Shown: piece by piece, positions 1 to 10,066 of the stretch
Numbering within the stretch: position 1 is the first letter of the stretch
Layout: every line of letters starts with the position of its first letter
Source of the DNA: Sipunculus nudus
Lineage: Eukaryota; Annelida; Sipuncula; Golfingiida; Sipunculidae
Length of the DNA stretch: 64,000 nt
Assembly: GCA_026874595.1 (NCBI GenBank)
Contig: CM049309.1
Coordinates: 74,136,426-74,200,425, forward strand
Direction: 5' to 3'
Notes under the pieces: generated by a model
Seen by the model: the letters and a program-made list of their open reading frames with translations, nothing else
Told to the model about the DNA's origin: nothing
The model's database searches: none
Position numbers and translations under genes: made by a program

Positions 1-1451
1 TCAGGTATTATTGTTGTCTTACATTATTTATATTACGACGGACATAATACGTTCACAATCGCTAGATTTATAAAGGTAACTAAAATCTAAAACAAAAAGG
101 TCTGACTAATCATGAAAAACTGGACGACGTGTCGTTTTTATATCTGAAATAAATAAGGCTTGCAAGGTTGCGTGCTGCAAGGCTTGAAATGCTATGCATA
201 TATGCATGTATTTCTTCTCTAGAGATATATTTAAACACAGGATCTTCTTGTATATATGAAATATATTCGATCTACTATCCTATAAATATACTAATGTGAA
301 TATGTATTTATGTATACATCCAATTTAAAGGGTTTATTCTGTACATCTGTTTGTAGGATATACGACGCACTTTTTCTGACGTTACTTTGTATATCTCAAT
401 ACATTTCTGTACCATAAATAAATGGATACATGTTCTTTGTAATCATCATACTGACATGTACATCCGTTTAGGACACGTTTAAACTGGCATATTTCCTTTT
501 AATTACATTGCATCCTTTCACTGCAGGGTGATATTTTTACAATATTTCCCTAAACAGTCACAAGAGAAAACAAATATCACAGACATATCATTTTTAAATT
601 AGACATTTAGGGCATACAAAAATTTATAGTTACACTGATCCTTTTTTTTCTTAATTGGATGGGAAATGGACTCAATTTAGTGTTGAGTATATACACCATT
701 TCAGTCACTGAAGCACATTTTTGTATTTCCGCGGGAAGCTGGCAAAATTCTATGTAATGTGTCTCGGCCGGTAAAGAAAAATAAGAAGATAAAAATAAAT
801 AAATCGCCCGCTTGCACCATATCCCCCTACCCCCAGAGTCCGTAGAACAATAATGGTTTTGAATGCCTTAAATATCCAGTCGGGCCGAACTTAAGACGTG
901 TATTAACGTGACGTGACGGTATATTGAACTTATATGGACATGTCCAAATTACCAAAATAATGAGAAACACACGTTAGAGGAAAAGGATATAGCTTGATGT
1001 CGGTATATACTTAAATATTAAGCCCAAAACACACAGCAGCTGTTTCATAACTGCGTCTGCTAGCAGGTATTTATAAGGCGGTATATATGTTTATAAATCG
1101 TCTGGATCTCTGATTAAGCTCGCTTTTGGGGCTCCCACGGGACATCCGTAACGCAAGAGCGGCAGTGTTTGTCGTGTTTATCTCTATTAATAATACAGTA
1201 TACAATCCAGGGATATATTCGTATATTCAGGTCATCCGCATGACATCGCGCACCGTCCGCTGTAGTCTGCATATGCTGATTGTGATATTAGCCATTCAGT
1301 TTGATGGAGGTCATGTTTTCACAGTGCATGTCTGTTCATCCCATCATCTGTCAGCCCGTTTATATTTTTTTTGTTAGATCGTGTTATACTAAAGCTGACT
1401 GAAGCTTCGATGCACCATTAATTGTTCTGGTTATACATCTAGAAAACTAAT
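1..1451. other. AT-rich intergenic DNA, no gene seen
   Basis: No convincing coding sequence is visible on either strand. Short open frames here (longest about 83 codons) show no recognisable motif. The one structured piece is a copy of dispersed repeat family B at 655-860, listed separately. Confidence 0.6.
655..860. repeat. Dispersed repeat family B, copy 1 (partial)
   Basis: This stretch matches 29,275-29,460 in the same orientation. Shared landmarks are GTTGAG near the left end, ATACACCATTTCA, TTTTTGTATTT, CGGTAAAGAAAAATA or its variant, CGCCCGCT, and CAGAGTCCGTA near the right end. The half next to it in the 29-kb copy, which has a B-box-like motif, is not visible here. It is probably an old SINE or short element tail. 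Confidence 0.6.
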
Positions 1452-1825
1452 CGGCTGTTCAGTGATACTAGATCACACGGTTGTCTAGTGATACTAGAAC
1501 ACACGGTTGTTTAGTGATACTAGAACACACGGCTGTTAAGTGATACTAGAACACATGGCAGTTGAGTGATACTAGAACACACGGCTGCTCAGTAAAACTA
1601 GAACACACGGACGCCCAGTAATACTAGAACACACGGTTACTCAGTGATATTAGAACACCCGGCTGTTAAGTAATACTGGGACACACGGCTGTTAAGTGAT
1701 ACTGGGACACACGGCTGTTAAGTGATACTAGAACACACGACTGTTAAGTGACACAAGAACACACGGCTGTTTAGTGATACTAGAACGCACGGGTGTTAAG
1801 TGATACTGGAAACACGGCTGTGTAG
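1452..1825. repeat. 26-bp minisatellite, about 14.5 copies
   Basis: Units are 26 bp and read roughly CACGGCTGTTAAGTGATACT followed by AGAACA. Twelve central units keep exact 26-bp spacing with scattered substitutions; the first and last units are shortened. Adjacent units carry shared variants (units 9 and 10 have GGGACA instead of AGAACA), which suggests local duplication. There are no unique spacers, so it is not a CRISPR array. Confidence 0.9.
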
Positions 1826-2661
1826 AGCGAGATTTCTGGTTTCTGCACATTTTCGAATTTATATTAATTATTTCTAATGGGTTACAAACAATAATGTAGC
1901 ATTTGCGAAATAATGAGCTTAACATAATACAAATTAATTCAGAGATAAGTTCCGGCAAACCAGACGATATAAACTGTATTAGGCTCATTAGATAATTACT
2001 CAAGTCACCTGGGACGCAATTATGTTTTCCAATGGCGTAGATTTTTTCTTATGTGTACAAAACTCACGTCCTTTGATATTGTTTAATATTCGCATGGTTT
2101 GATATATTTAAAGCACGTTGTTTATTTAGAAACAGACCAGGTCTGTTTATTTTGCCAAACTGCTTATCGTCCATTATATTCTTATAAAACAAAAAGAGAT
2201 TAAACTTTATTCATTTGGTAAAAAAACACTATGACCTCAATACCTGTAGCGGTATGTTAGTATAACTACCCTTTTCTTATTTAATTTTAGATATATTAAA
2301 CATGCAGTATGTATATATATTCAAAACAAATACAATTGGTCACGTGTTTTTTTATTGTATGTGAGCTTATAGACATCAAACGTAAATTGTTATATTAGTA
2401 TCCTGTATTGAAACACCATTGAATGATGGAACACCTTTGAAATGAAATCATGTTGCTTTAATTTTACCGCGACGAATCCATGATTTCAAGAAGCGGGAAG
2501 GGGACGGGATATCCATGCCGAGAAGATTAATGAGTAACCTTAGTAACCTTAACAAAATTCTTCAGAACCGGAAGCTACAGCTTTCTTTCAGCAATGTCGG
2601 TTTAAAACTATTTTTGTTAATTTTGGAAATGTTAAAACCAAAAACATAAAGGGAAATATCT
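1826..2661. other. Intergenic DNA, nothing recognised
   Basis: AT-rich sequence with T-rich runs. I see no coding signal, RNA gene or repeat. Confidence 0.5.
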
Positions 2662-2998
2662 CAGTGTCTTGTTAGAAGTCATTAAAAAAAGATATATATG
2701 AATATTTCAGTGTCTTGTTTGAAGTTATTTTTAATAATAAAGATGTTTATTCAAATGTCACTGTCTTGTTTGAAGTTGTTTTAATGAAAGATATTTTTTA
2801 TTATTTTTCAGTTTTATGTTTGAAGTCATTTTATTTAGGATATTTGTTCATTTTTCAGTGTCTTGTTGGAAGCCATTTTAAATTCAGATATTTATATTTC
2901 AGTGTCTCGTTTGAAGTCATTTTAAATAAAGCTACTTATAAATATTTAAGTGTCTTGTTTGAAGTGCTTTTATATAAAGATATTTATTTTATTTGGGA
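2662..2998. repeat. Degenerate tandem repeat, about 48 bp, 7 copies
   Basis: Units begin near CAGTGTCTTGTTTGAAGT at about 2662, 2708, 2758, 2809, 2857, 2901 and 2951, each followed by an AT-rich stretch ending near AAAGATATTTAT. Unit length varies from 44 to 52 bp. The 102-codon plus-strand frame across it is a by-product of the repeat and is not a gene. Confidence 0.8.
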
Positions 2999-3329
2999 CT
3001 CAGAGTCAGACCTCCATTCCTAAAAGATTCGCTTTCCGAGGTGAACTTGGATACGAACCTCGAGAAAACCGTCTTGGATTTGACGGACCTGGACTGAGAC
3101 AGTGTAAGCCCGACTGACCAAATTTTGTTTCGTCTACAGAGGAACGCTTTTTTTGGCTGTGGACATTGTCATTAGATAACTGTGACTTAGTTATATTATT
3201 GCATGTTCAAGTAGGGAGTATAACCAGATGAACGTTGTTATAATTTATTGTACATTAATAAAGAGTATGATGTTTAGATGTTAGCGTGAGAACTTAGCTT
3301 AGAGAACTCAACTGTCTCATTTAATATTA

Positions 3330-4320
3330 ATTTCAGTGCAGTTTTATTCCGTGGGAACCGACTCTTGTCTAGATAAACGTTGTTTGCTGTGGACTCACTC
3401 AGCCAAACACCTGCTTTTTTGCTTTTTCCCCATCATTTGCTCTCATGAGGCGTGTCCATTTTAATATTCGTGTAATTAATGACAGTCGACATAATAGTGA
3501 GAGATGATTGGCCAGAAGACGAACAGGACGTGTGAGGTCAGCAAGCTAATATAAGCCGTGGTTGAGAGGATATGGACACAAACGTCTGGTAAGCGCGCCA
3601 GTTAGGTGTAGTCTGGCGGTCGTCTTCAGTCCAGAGGCGGGTCTGTGTTCATCAGAGTCCGGACAGGTAAGAGACGATTTCTAGGAGCGTAAATCGTCAG
3701 TGTCTAAGGACGCCCAGGCTGATACCTCTGTATTGGACTTCAGAGAGGATATCGCAAATACCAAAGAACTAGTAATCCGGCGATCTGTATATATACCGTG
3801 AGCGCTTCCAGTAACAGGCCAGGACATTATTTTTATACATGAAACGTTAGTGGTACTGATATTGTCGTGCGGAGGCATATTGGTGCTTGGTGCGGGATGA
3901 ATCCAGGTAACATCAGCTGTGAAAGACATTTCATATAGAATAGGCTGTGAGCCTATCTGTCAGTGTTTGAGGACATTGCCTTGATTTGTGGCGTAAAGCG
4001 CTGAAGAATCCCTGTGTATATACACAAGTGCGAGCGGACTGAGCGAGCGGCTTGACATTCCAATGTCACATGTGAGCGATGAACATGTGATCAGGAGCCT
4101 TGTAAACAAAGAGAACTTTCCTGTGAAAATAAAGGACATAAAAGACTTTGTGATTTTGTATTCTTATGTGTGGAACGCCTCTCCAGAGAAATGTAAGGGT
4201 ATTTTTAATATATATTTTTTTGTTTTACATTTTTCATCTTATGGAGTGTATGTATAAGTGTCAGCCGGTTTGGCCTACCCTTAAAAGAACCTGGTCGTCC
4301 ATTCCTCCGGGGGTGTGACA
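3330..4320 (+). other. Possible diverged LTR remnant, otherwise unrecognised
   Basis: The right end has CCTTAAAAGAACCTGG (about 4,279) and GGGGGTGTGACA (about 4,309-4,320). The U5 part of the intact LTR element at 37.5 kb also has CCTTAAAAGAACCTGG and ends in GGGGTGACA. The sequence in between does not obviously align and no left terminus was found, so this is a weak call. The rest holds only short open frames, including a 64-codon frame at 4,063-4,257 with no motif. Confidence 0.25.
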
Positions 4321-4621
4321 GATATGGATTGATGTAGCTTCCATTTAAAAAAGGTATCATATGATTTTTTTAAATTAGTCCAGGTGCCGATATACAAATA
4401 GGTTCGCCTTCTATAGATGTTTCTTTCATTTTACAGAACAGCATATTAGTAATATTAATTGGGGGTGTTTAATGTCATGGATGACCGTTTAGGCCAAATA
4501 CAACAGAAATAATTGTTCTACGGCATGTTCTAGGTACTAATGTCAATTTGTACTCTTACCGCGATCCCTTCAAGCATTGCCTCCAGGAGGGTATGCGTTC
4601 ATCCCCGCTCATGTATGTGTT

Positions 4622-4652
<31 letters not shown>

Positions 4653-4823
4653 TTGTGTGTGTGTTTGTGTGTGTGTTTGTGTATGTGTGTGTTTGTGTGG
4701 GTGTGTGTGTGTGTGTACGTGTTTGTGTAAGTGTGTGTGTGTGTGTGTTTGTGTGTGTGTGTTTGTGTATGTGTTTGTGTATATGTGTGTGTTTGTGTGT
4801 GTGTGTGTTTGTGTGTATGTTTG
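4622..4823. repeat. (GT)n minisatellite with TTTG interruptions
   Basis: About 200 bp of GT dinucleotides are regularly interrupted by TTTGT. All open frames here, rich in Cys/Val on one strand and Thr/His on the other, are products of the repeat. Confidence 0.95.
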
Positions 4824-6378
4824 GTAACAACAAAACTCACCCAATCATGAACGGAATCTCATGAAATTACAGAACATATCGAAAATCGGCCAATGAAAAT
4901 ATCGCCGGCTCTCAGGAAGACAGCACACTTATTAATCTAAATCATTAAATAATGTTATTTGGAATTATTTATTTATTTGTAAATTTGTATATTTATTTGC
5001 GAATATAAAAATCAAAATTAAAATAATGAGGAAATTGGATATGTTCCTTTAATCCGGAAAGCTAACTACTTAATTGCATTCCCGGACATGACCAAAATGA
5101 ACCGTGGTGTCCTTACACAACTGCATGATCCAGTTAGTAATTAGTTTAGTCCGTGGGCACAATTTTGTTAGTGTTCCTCGGACGTTGAGTAATAAGCCAT
5201 TGTAATTTAATTAGGGTAAGCTGTGAATTAACTTACTCCAGTGTCTTCAATCTGGAACGTGCCTCGTGAAAAGTGTTTGTATTAACCTGAAGGACCGGGT
5301 AAAATATTGGTATGTTGAAGGGACTCAATTTTACACAATAGTCTGCAAAGTTGTTACACCATTGCCTGGTGCAGTTAGCGGGTTAGCGGTTACAGGCAGT
5401 TAGTAGGTTAATTAGGTTAATTAGATTTGTTTTTTCAACTGAAGTGAGATTAAGATATAATCCCATTGAGAATTTAAATTCAATTTACTTTTTAGTTTAC
5501 CTGAATTTTCAATATAATATGTACGGTTCTATAACGTAAGTTTTCTTTAAAAGAAAGTAAAATATATGAAAGCATTCAAAGAGTGCACAATGTGATACGC
5601 ATAAAGTTCCACCCAATTATTTAATCTTCATTCTCTACAGTTAAAACATTTGCTTCGCGGCACCCTTCCGCAAGAGTTCATTGAAAATCATTCGTGTTTA
5701 CAAGCTAAAAACAAACAAACATACAAAAAGGGCCGAATACACAACCTCTACGTTCAAAGTTCGTTCAGTGGGGGTAACAACAGTTCACCTGATGAGCTAT
5801 GACCTAAACATACTGCAGTACATTTTGTATTTACGAAATTCTTTTTTTGATGCGAGTCCTTTGCTCACTGCGATGCCATTTAGGCGACAGCAAAATAGAA
5901 AAAAATTGCGGCACATGACGTTCATGACTTGCATGGAAAAGAACGTCTGTCGTGCCAAAAACAATTTAACGTGAGAAGACCCGTTGACTAGAAGTCCTGC
6001 TGACAGTCTTGGGTGTAAATTGATTTTGCGAAGGTCAGAATTCTGGCGAGATGTCTTTGACAGAAAGTGCTGAAGCACTTAAATCTGGGAATAGGTGATG
6101 AAAAATAATGACCCTTCGTGAAAACCAAAATAAATCGGTCGGAAGGTTTCGTATTTTCGTTGCATGAATACGACAGCAGAATAATTGTGAGATAGAAAAA
6201 AACCTTTAGCCCCGACAGAGCCGACGTGACTGCCGACTTTAAGCCTCATCTTATCAAGTGGATTGATACCACATCCTTTTCCATATACAGAGTAATGACA
6301 CCAAAGCCCTTTAAATTTCCTGAAATATCGGCCACGGCGGTTGAATAATTTTTTAAATAAACGAGTAATTCGCTTTAC
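4824..6378. other. Intergenic DNA with one repeat-family-B head fragment
   Basis: No gene is seen. At about 5,955-6,110 the sequence around AGTCCTGCTGACAGTC matches pieces at about 15,795-15,975 and 29,480-29,560. It is preceded by a GTGAGAAGACCC-type motif that corresponds to the B-box-like part of the other copies. Confidence 0.5.
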
Positions 6379-6379
6379 G

Positions 6380-6440
<61 letters not shown>

Positions 6441-6470
6441 CATACATATATATTTTTATAAATATATATA
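6379..6470. repeat. (CT)n-(TA)n compound microsatellite
   Basis: A (CT)n run of about 22 bases passes directly into (TA)n, followed by imperfect TA-rich sequence. Confidence 0.95.
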
Positions 6471-7276
6471 TCTTGTTACAGTAAACAGGCCCACTTGGAT
6501 TGTATTTATCCACACACTGGTTAAAAAAAACCCTGAGCTTGTAAGCAAGAGTACACATGGTTTCACGTAAGACCTTTTTTATTCAGCCTTTTATAAATGA
6601 ACTGCTAGCGGAAAGATATTACACATTGTGACGTCATTCAGGGTTAACGTAATCTCTATATTTATACTCTGCAGTGACGTTAGCCATATAAAAATCTGCC
6701 GTTTCAGGAAATTCTAAATGTAACCGAAAGCTTATTATTTCTAATATTGTCAGAATAAAATGTTCAAGAACGAATAAAAACAAAATGTTATGCTAGTGTA
6801 AAGGAAAAGTTAAAGGTTGCGTTCCAAGCATTTGTTTTCAGAAAGGAATATTTTCATACATGCATTTTTTTGTTTTTATTATTATAAATTTTGGAAAACA
6901 ATTGATTATGGGACAACATGATAATTAAAGAAGAATGGTTTTGCTAAACAAGTAAAATCACTCCATAAGGAAATGAAATATAATCAAAACTTATTATCTT
7001 ATTTTCTTGGAAGAAATATGTCTGAGCGGTTGGAGCGCAAAATTTCTAGTGACAATCACATTTTTCATGCGGGGAGGGGGACATGTCGAAATTGACGGTG
7101 CCTGACACCGATCTTGTTTTGGACCAAACCATTGTAAATATACAGTCTATGACGTCACGGTTATTTTTTTTCTATTTAAAAAAATGTTTTTGGTGGAGGT
7201 AACCGCCTCCATTTTTTAATGCTGACTTATCTTATACTTAACCTAAGTATGTACATCTGCAGAGTTTCCATTTCGG
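6471..7276. other. Intergenic DNA, nothing recognised
   Basis: AT-rich, with no coding signal or repeat recognised on either strand. Confidence 0.5.
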
Positions 7277-7612
7277 TTTGGGACTACTTGACAGGGCGGT
7301 AGCACTCGCTTCCTATCATTTTTATATCCTGGTGTCACCCAGGCCCGGTGTCTACCGCACCTGCGGGTCCTGGGTGTGTAATCATCCCCGTTGCTGGGTC
7401 ATAGCACCGAGGACCCCCCCCCCCCCCCCAAAGACGCACTTGTATGTGAGTGATACACGGCTGTGTGGCACAGCCTTCCCATTAAACCTGCAGAGCGCTC
7501 ACCTTGGGTTGGGGTCGACCGTGAAAAACCTCTCCGCCTCGATTGAGTTTCGAACCCATGATCTCCCGGCTTTGAGTCCTGCGCTCTACCCCTGAACCAC
7601 AGAAGCCGGTTA
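7277..7612 (-). repeat. tRNA-like SINE
   Basis: On the minus strand, starting near 7,607, there is a promoter-like pair: an A-box-like TGGTTCAGGGGTAGAGC and, about 30 bases on, a B-box-like GGTTCGAAACT. This is the internal RNA polymerase III promoter of a tRNA-derived SINE. It is not a tRNA gene because the acceptor stem does not close and the element continues about 260 bp further. The body contains a C run (7,414-7,429) and a hairpin around CACCCAGG and CCTGGGTG (about 7,336-7,377). I saw no clear target duplication, so the left edge is approximate. Confidence 0.6.
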
Positions 7613-7929
7613 TGACGTCATAGTTAAGAAGTCGGTAATGAGGTCATAGTTAAGCTCATTGACCTGTTACCACTTAACCATGCATAAAAAATGGTGGCAT
7701 ATCGGAACCTATAACCTGAGCGACATGAAGAAATATTTTATTACTCTTTTTGAACCAAACAGTATGGTTCTTTTCTCGGGAAATTCGGTTAAAATACGCG
7801 TGTTTGAAGCATTAAAGACACTGTATAGTCTTCTATTGGAAACTTTCTTTCAAATATGCGGATTTTAATGCGTGTTTGAAGCGGGAAGACACCGCATGGC
7901 CTTCTATTCTGTAGGCTCTGCTCATAAAG
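7613..7929. other. Intergenic DNA, nothing recognised
   Basis: A 69-codon open frame (7,659-7,868) has no motif and is probably chance. A short imperfect duplication lies around 7,800-7,890 (the GTGTTTGAAGC motif occurs twice). Confidence 0.4.
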
Positions 7930-8315
7930 TTACGCCCAGGGGCTGTTAGTGCCCCACGGGTCTGCTTTAAAACCGGTCCTGGTTTACTGAAGAGTAAGAG
8001 AACGAGGGCCAGCTTACTCCGTCTGCCGGCATAAACAGATCAACGGACTATCGACGTGCTATAGACACGGACCGGGAAGAAGTGACGACGGAACAAGTCA
8101 CAAATTACGAAGGCGACCAATCTATGCCGGAGGCTCAACACTCCAGAAATCAATAATAGATCTTGCCGCTCCCATTTGGCATCTGCCTTTCCCACGGAGA
8201 ATCGGAATCATTGGAATTTTCTTCCCCGATATTGGTTTTCCTATGGGCATGTCACGGAGAGGAAATACGTCAGAGCGCTATTAGAATACTACTGTACACA
8301 CAGACGCTGATAGGA
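7930..8315. repeat. Dispersed repeat family A, copy 1
   Basis: This copy shares long stretches with 29,957-30,325 and, for its right half, with 22,232-22,445. Shared landmarks are GTGCTATAGACACGG, AAGTGACGACGGAAC, GAGGCTCAACACTCC, AATCGGAATCATTGGAAT and ACGTCAGAGCGCTAT. Three copies with different left ends suggest an old interspersed element. I saw no open frame or terminal repeat, so the class is unknown. Confidence 0.75.
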
Positions 8316-8346
8316 AAGCCGTGGGTTTATTCAGTGGCGTGAAATT

Positions 8347-8350
<4 letters not shown>

Positions 8351-8410
<60 letters not shown>
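8351..8410. repeat. (TA)n array
   Basis: About 60 bp of perfect AT dinucleotides ends exactly where the hairpin at 8,411 starts. Confidence 0.95.
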
Positions 8411-8412
<2 letters not shown>

Positions 8413-8481
8413 AAAGGGTATACACAGAAAAGTGGTTCACTCCCACTGGCAGTGAACTACTTTTTTGTGTATACCCTTTCC
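8411..8481. repeat. Near-perfect 31-bp inverted repeat (hairpin)
   Basis: Arms 8,411-8,441 and 8,451-8,481 are complementary at 29 of 31 positions, with a 9-base loop. The arms start GGAAAGGGTATACACA. The structure abuts a (TA)n array on the left and lies about 55 bp from another on the right. It could be a minimal fold-back element inserted in TA-rich DNA, or a palindrome made during microsatellite expansion. Confidence 0.85.
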
Positions 8482-8534
8482 ATGAACAATGAACCAGCAT
8501 GGCTATTCATACATCTATATATTTGTAATATATG

Positions 8535-8536
<2 letters not shown>

Positions 8537-8587
<51 letters not shown>
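8537..8587. repeat. (TA)n array, insertion site of the Tigger-like element
   Basis: About 50 bp of TA dinucleotides runs up to the left end of the pogo/Tigger-type element. Confidence 0.9.
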
Positions 8588-8590
<3 letters not shown>

Positions 8591-9795
8591 TCGGTCTTGC
8601 ATAATTGAATATCGTATAATTGTATATCCCGTTTAGTTGTATAAAATTATGAAAACCAAAACCTTTTTCTATGTGTTTTTAATTAAATTCTCCGTTTTAT
8701 TGAATATCTAATAATTGTATAATATCGGTTAACTGTATAATCTGTCAAACTTGCATAACAATCCCGGATATTCATGGTGCGCGACGGCTGTCTCACGGAA
8801 CACTGAGCACCGGTCGCTCTAATTAGCCTTTGATGTGTCACGGCCGACTGGCTCAAAAAGTGGACCTCCCTTGATTACAATTCAATTAAGTGCGTGTTTG
8901 ACACTTCTGCTCTCGACTAGCTCTCTCTGGACAAACTGTCACCGTGTATGTTGCGTATGGTCTTTGATATGAGTCGAGTGACCAGTTCAAAGGGTTTATC
9001 TCGAATGATATCACGCTCGATTAAGTGATTGTTTAACATTTTAATTTTAAACAAGCTCTTCCATGACAAACTGTTAAAGTTTATTTTGCATTGTCTTTCA
9101 TGATTCGTTGGCTTAATGTCACTTGTCACCATGGGCGGAAAAAGAAAGAGAACAGACTTGTCACTTCAACAACAGCTCAAAGTCATCGATCTCAATCAAG
9201 AGAAAATGTCACAAGTCAATATTGCGAAGCGATTTGGGTGTTCCCAGGCACAGATATCAAGGATTCTACAGCGCCGTGACAGCATCAAGAATGAAGCATC
9301 AGAAAACAAAAAGAAAGATCGTAAGCGGAATCGAATTGGAAAGGCCGCCGATGTAGAAACAGCCCTGTCCACCTGGTTCACTGATGAACGAGCAAGGAAT
9401 GCCCCTATCAACCACTCAGTTCTTAAAGAAAAGTCAAAAGAACTGGATCATTTGATCGCACAGCTGACGGCCATTTTACAGAAACATCGTTTTTAGTAAT
9501 AACAAACACGAACAGGTAACTGCACAGTACTTCTTTTATTTTCCTAATACAGTGCAAGAAATATAAATAAACCAATAACAAACTTAAAATTTCGGCCATC
9601 ATTAAAAGGAAATAATGTTTAGAGCGCTCTGAGTAACACAGTAAACAGTTTTCTTACACGCAAGTGTATCTGATAGCCATTCTAAGGTATCACAGTTATA
9701 GCTACCAGCATGAAGATGATCGCCCCGTTTATTTGAATAGCTTGCTTACTTGAATATTTTCCTTTGACTTATACGATATTCAATTAAACGGGATC

Positions 9796-9800
<5 letters not shown>
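8588..9800 (+). mobile_element. pogo/Tigger-type DNA transposon, internally deleted
   Basis: The ends are terminal inverted repeats. 8,589-8,619 and 9,769-9,799 are complementary at 25 of 31 positions, including an uninterrupted AATTGAATATCGTATAA. Both ends are flanked by TA (8,586-8,587 and 9,801-9,802), the target duplication of the Tc1/mariner-pogo superfamily, and the element sits inside a TA array. Sub-terminal copies of TTGTATAA and TTGAATAT lie inside the left end (8,600-8,760) and may be transposase-binding sites. The element holds one ORF with only the DNA-binding half of a transposase. At 1.2 kb it is too short to be autonomous. Confidence 0.85.
9131..9496 (+). CDS. Truncated pogo/Tigger transposase (CENP-B-like DNA-binding part)
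   Basis: This 121-aa frame starts at an ATG in a strong context (CACCATGGGC); an in-frame ATG lies 15 bases upstream. Residues about 4-55 look like the CENP-B N-terminal helix-turn-helix: a basic MGGKRKRT start, then LQQQLKVIDL and NIAKRFGCSQAQISRIL. Residues about 75-108 (ADVETALSTWF to INHSVLKEKSKEL) match the start of the second CENP-B-type helix-turn-helix. The frame then jumps to a short tail (DHLIAQLTAILQ). The whole DDE catalytic domain of about 250 residues is missing, so it cannot catalyse transposition. The intact frame could be recent deletion or retention as a DNA-binding protein; the sequence does not decide. Confidence 0.8.
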   Translation: MGGKRKRTDLSLQQQLKVIDLNQEKMSQVNIAKRFGCSQAQISRILQRRDSIKNEASENKKKDRKRNRIGKAADVETALSTWFTDERARNAPINHSVLKEKSKELDHLIAQLTAILQKHRF

Positions 9801-9836
<36 letters not shown>

Positions 9837-9859
9837 TATTTATATATATATATATATAT
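9801..9859. repeat. (TA)n array between two mobile elements
   Basis: TA dinucleotides, interrupted around 9,834-9,840, separate the Tigger-like element from the LTR element remnant. Confidence 0.9.
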
Positions 9860-9902
9860 TGTTGCAAGTGTTTCTTTTATTGTGCGTTGTTGACAATAAA
9901 AT

Positions 9903-9920
9903 TGGGGGCACGTCCGGGAT
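9903..9920 (+). other. Primer-binding site, tRNA-Pro type
   Basis: TGGGGGCACGTCCGGGAT differs at one position from the primer-binding site that pairs with the tRNA-Pro 3' end in many retroelements. It lies just before gag, where a gypsy-type element would have it. The LTR that should precede it is mostly deleted. Confidence 0.7.
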
Positions 9921-10066
9921 GCTTAATAGTTTTGAAAATTTATTAGGCCTTGACCTAGACACATTGTTTACAATACATTGTTTACAAGTTCACATATTGT
10001 TTATATTACATTGCTAACCAGATTAATCTCAGTGCTTTTTTTTTGTTATTGTTTTAACATCTTAAA

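Noticed and set aside
1452-1825. CRISPR-like array of 26-bp repeats
   Set aside because: Repeats are directly adjacent with no unique spacers, diverge along the array, and the DNA is eukaryotic.
4548-4864. Six overlapping open frames rich in Cys/Val or Thr/His
   Set aside because: They are translations of the GT/CA repeat in several phases and not genes.
7540-7612. tRNA gene on the minus strand
   Set aside because: A- and B-box-like motifs are present but the acceptor stem does not close and the repeat continues well past the tRNA length, so it is a SINE.
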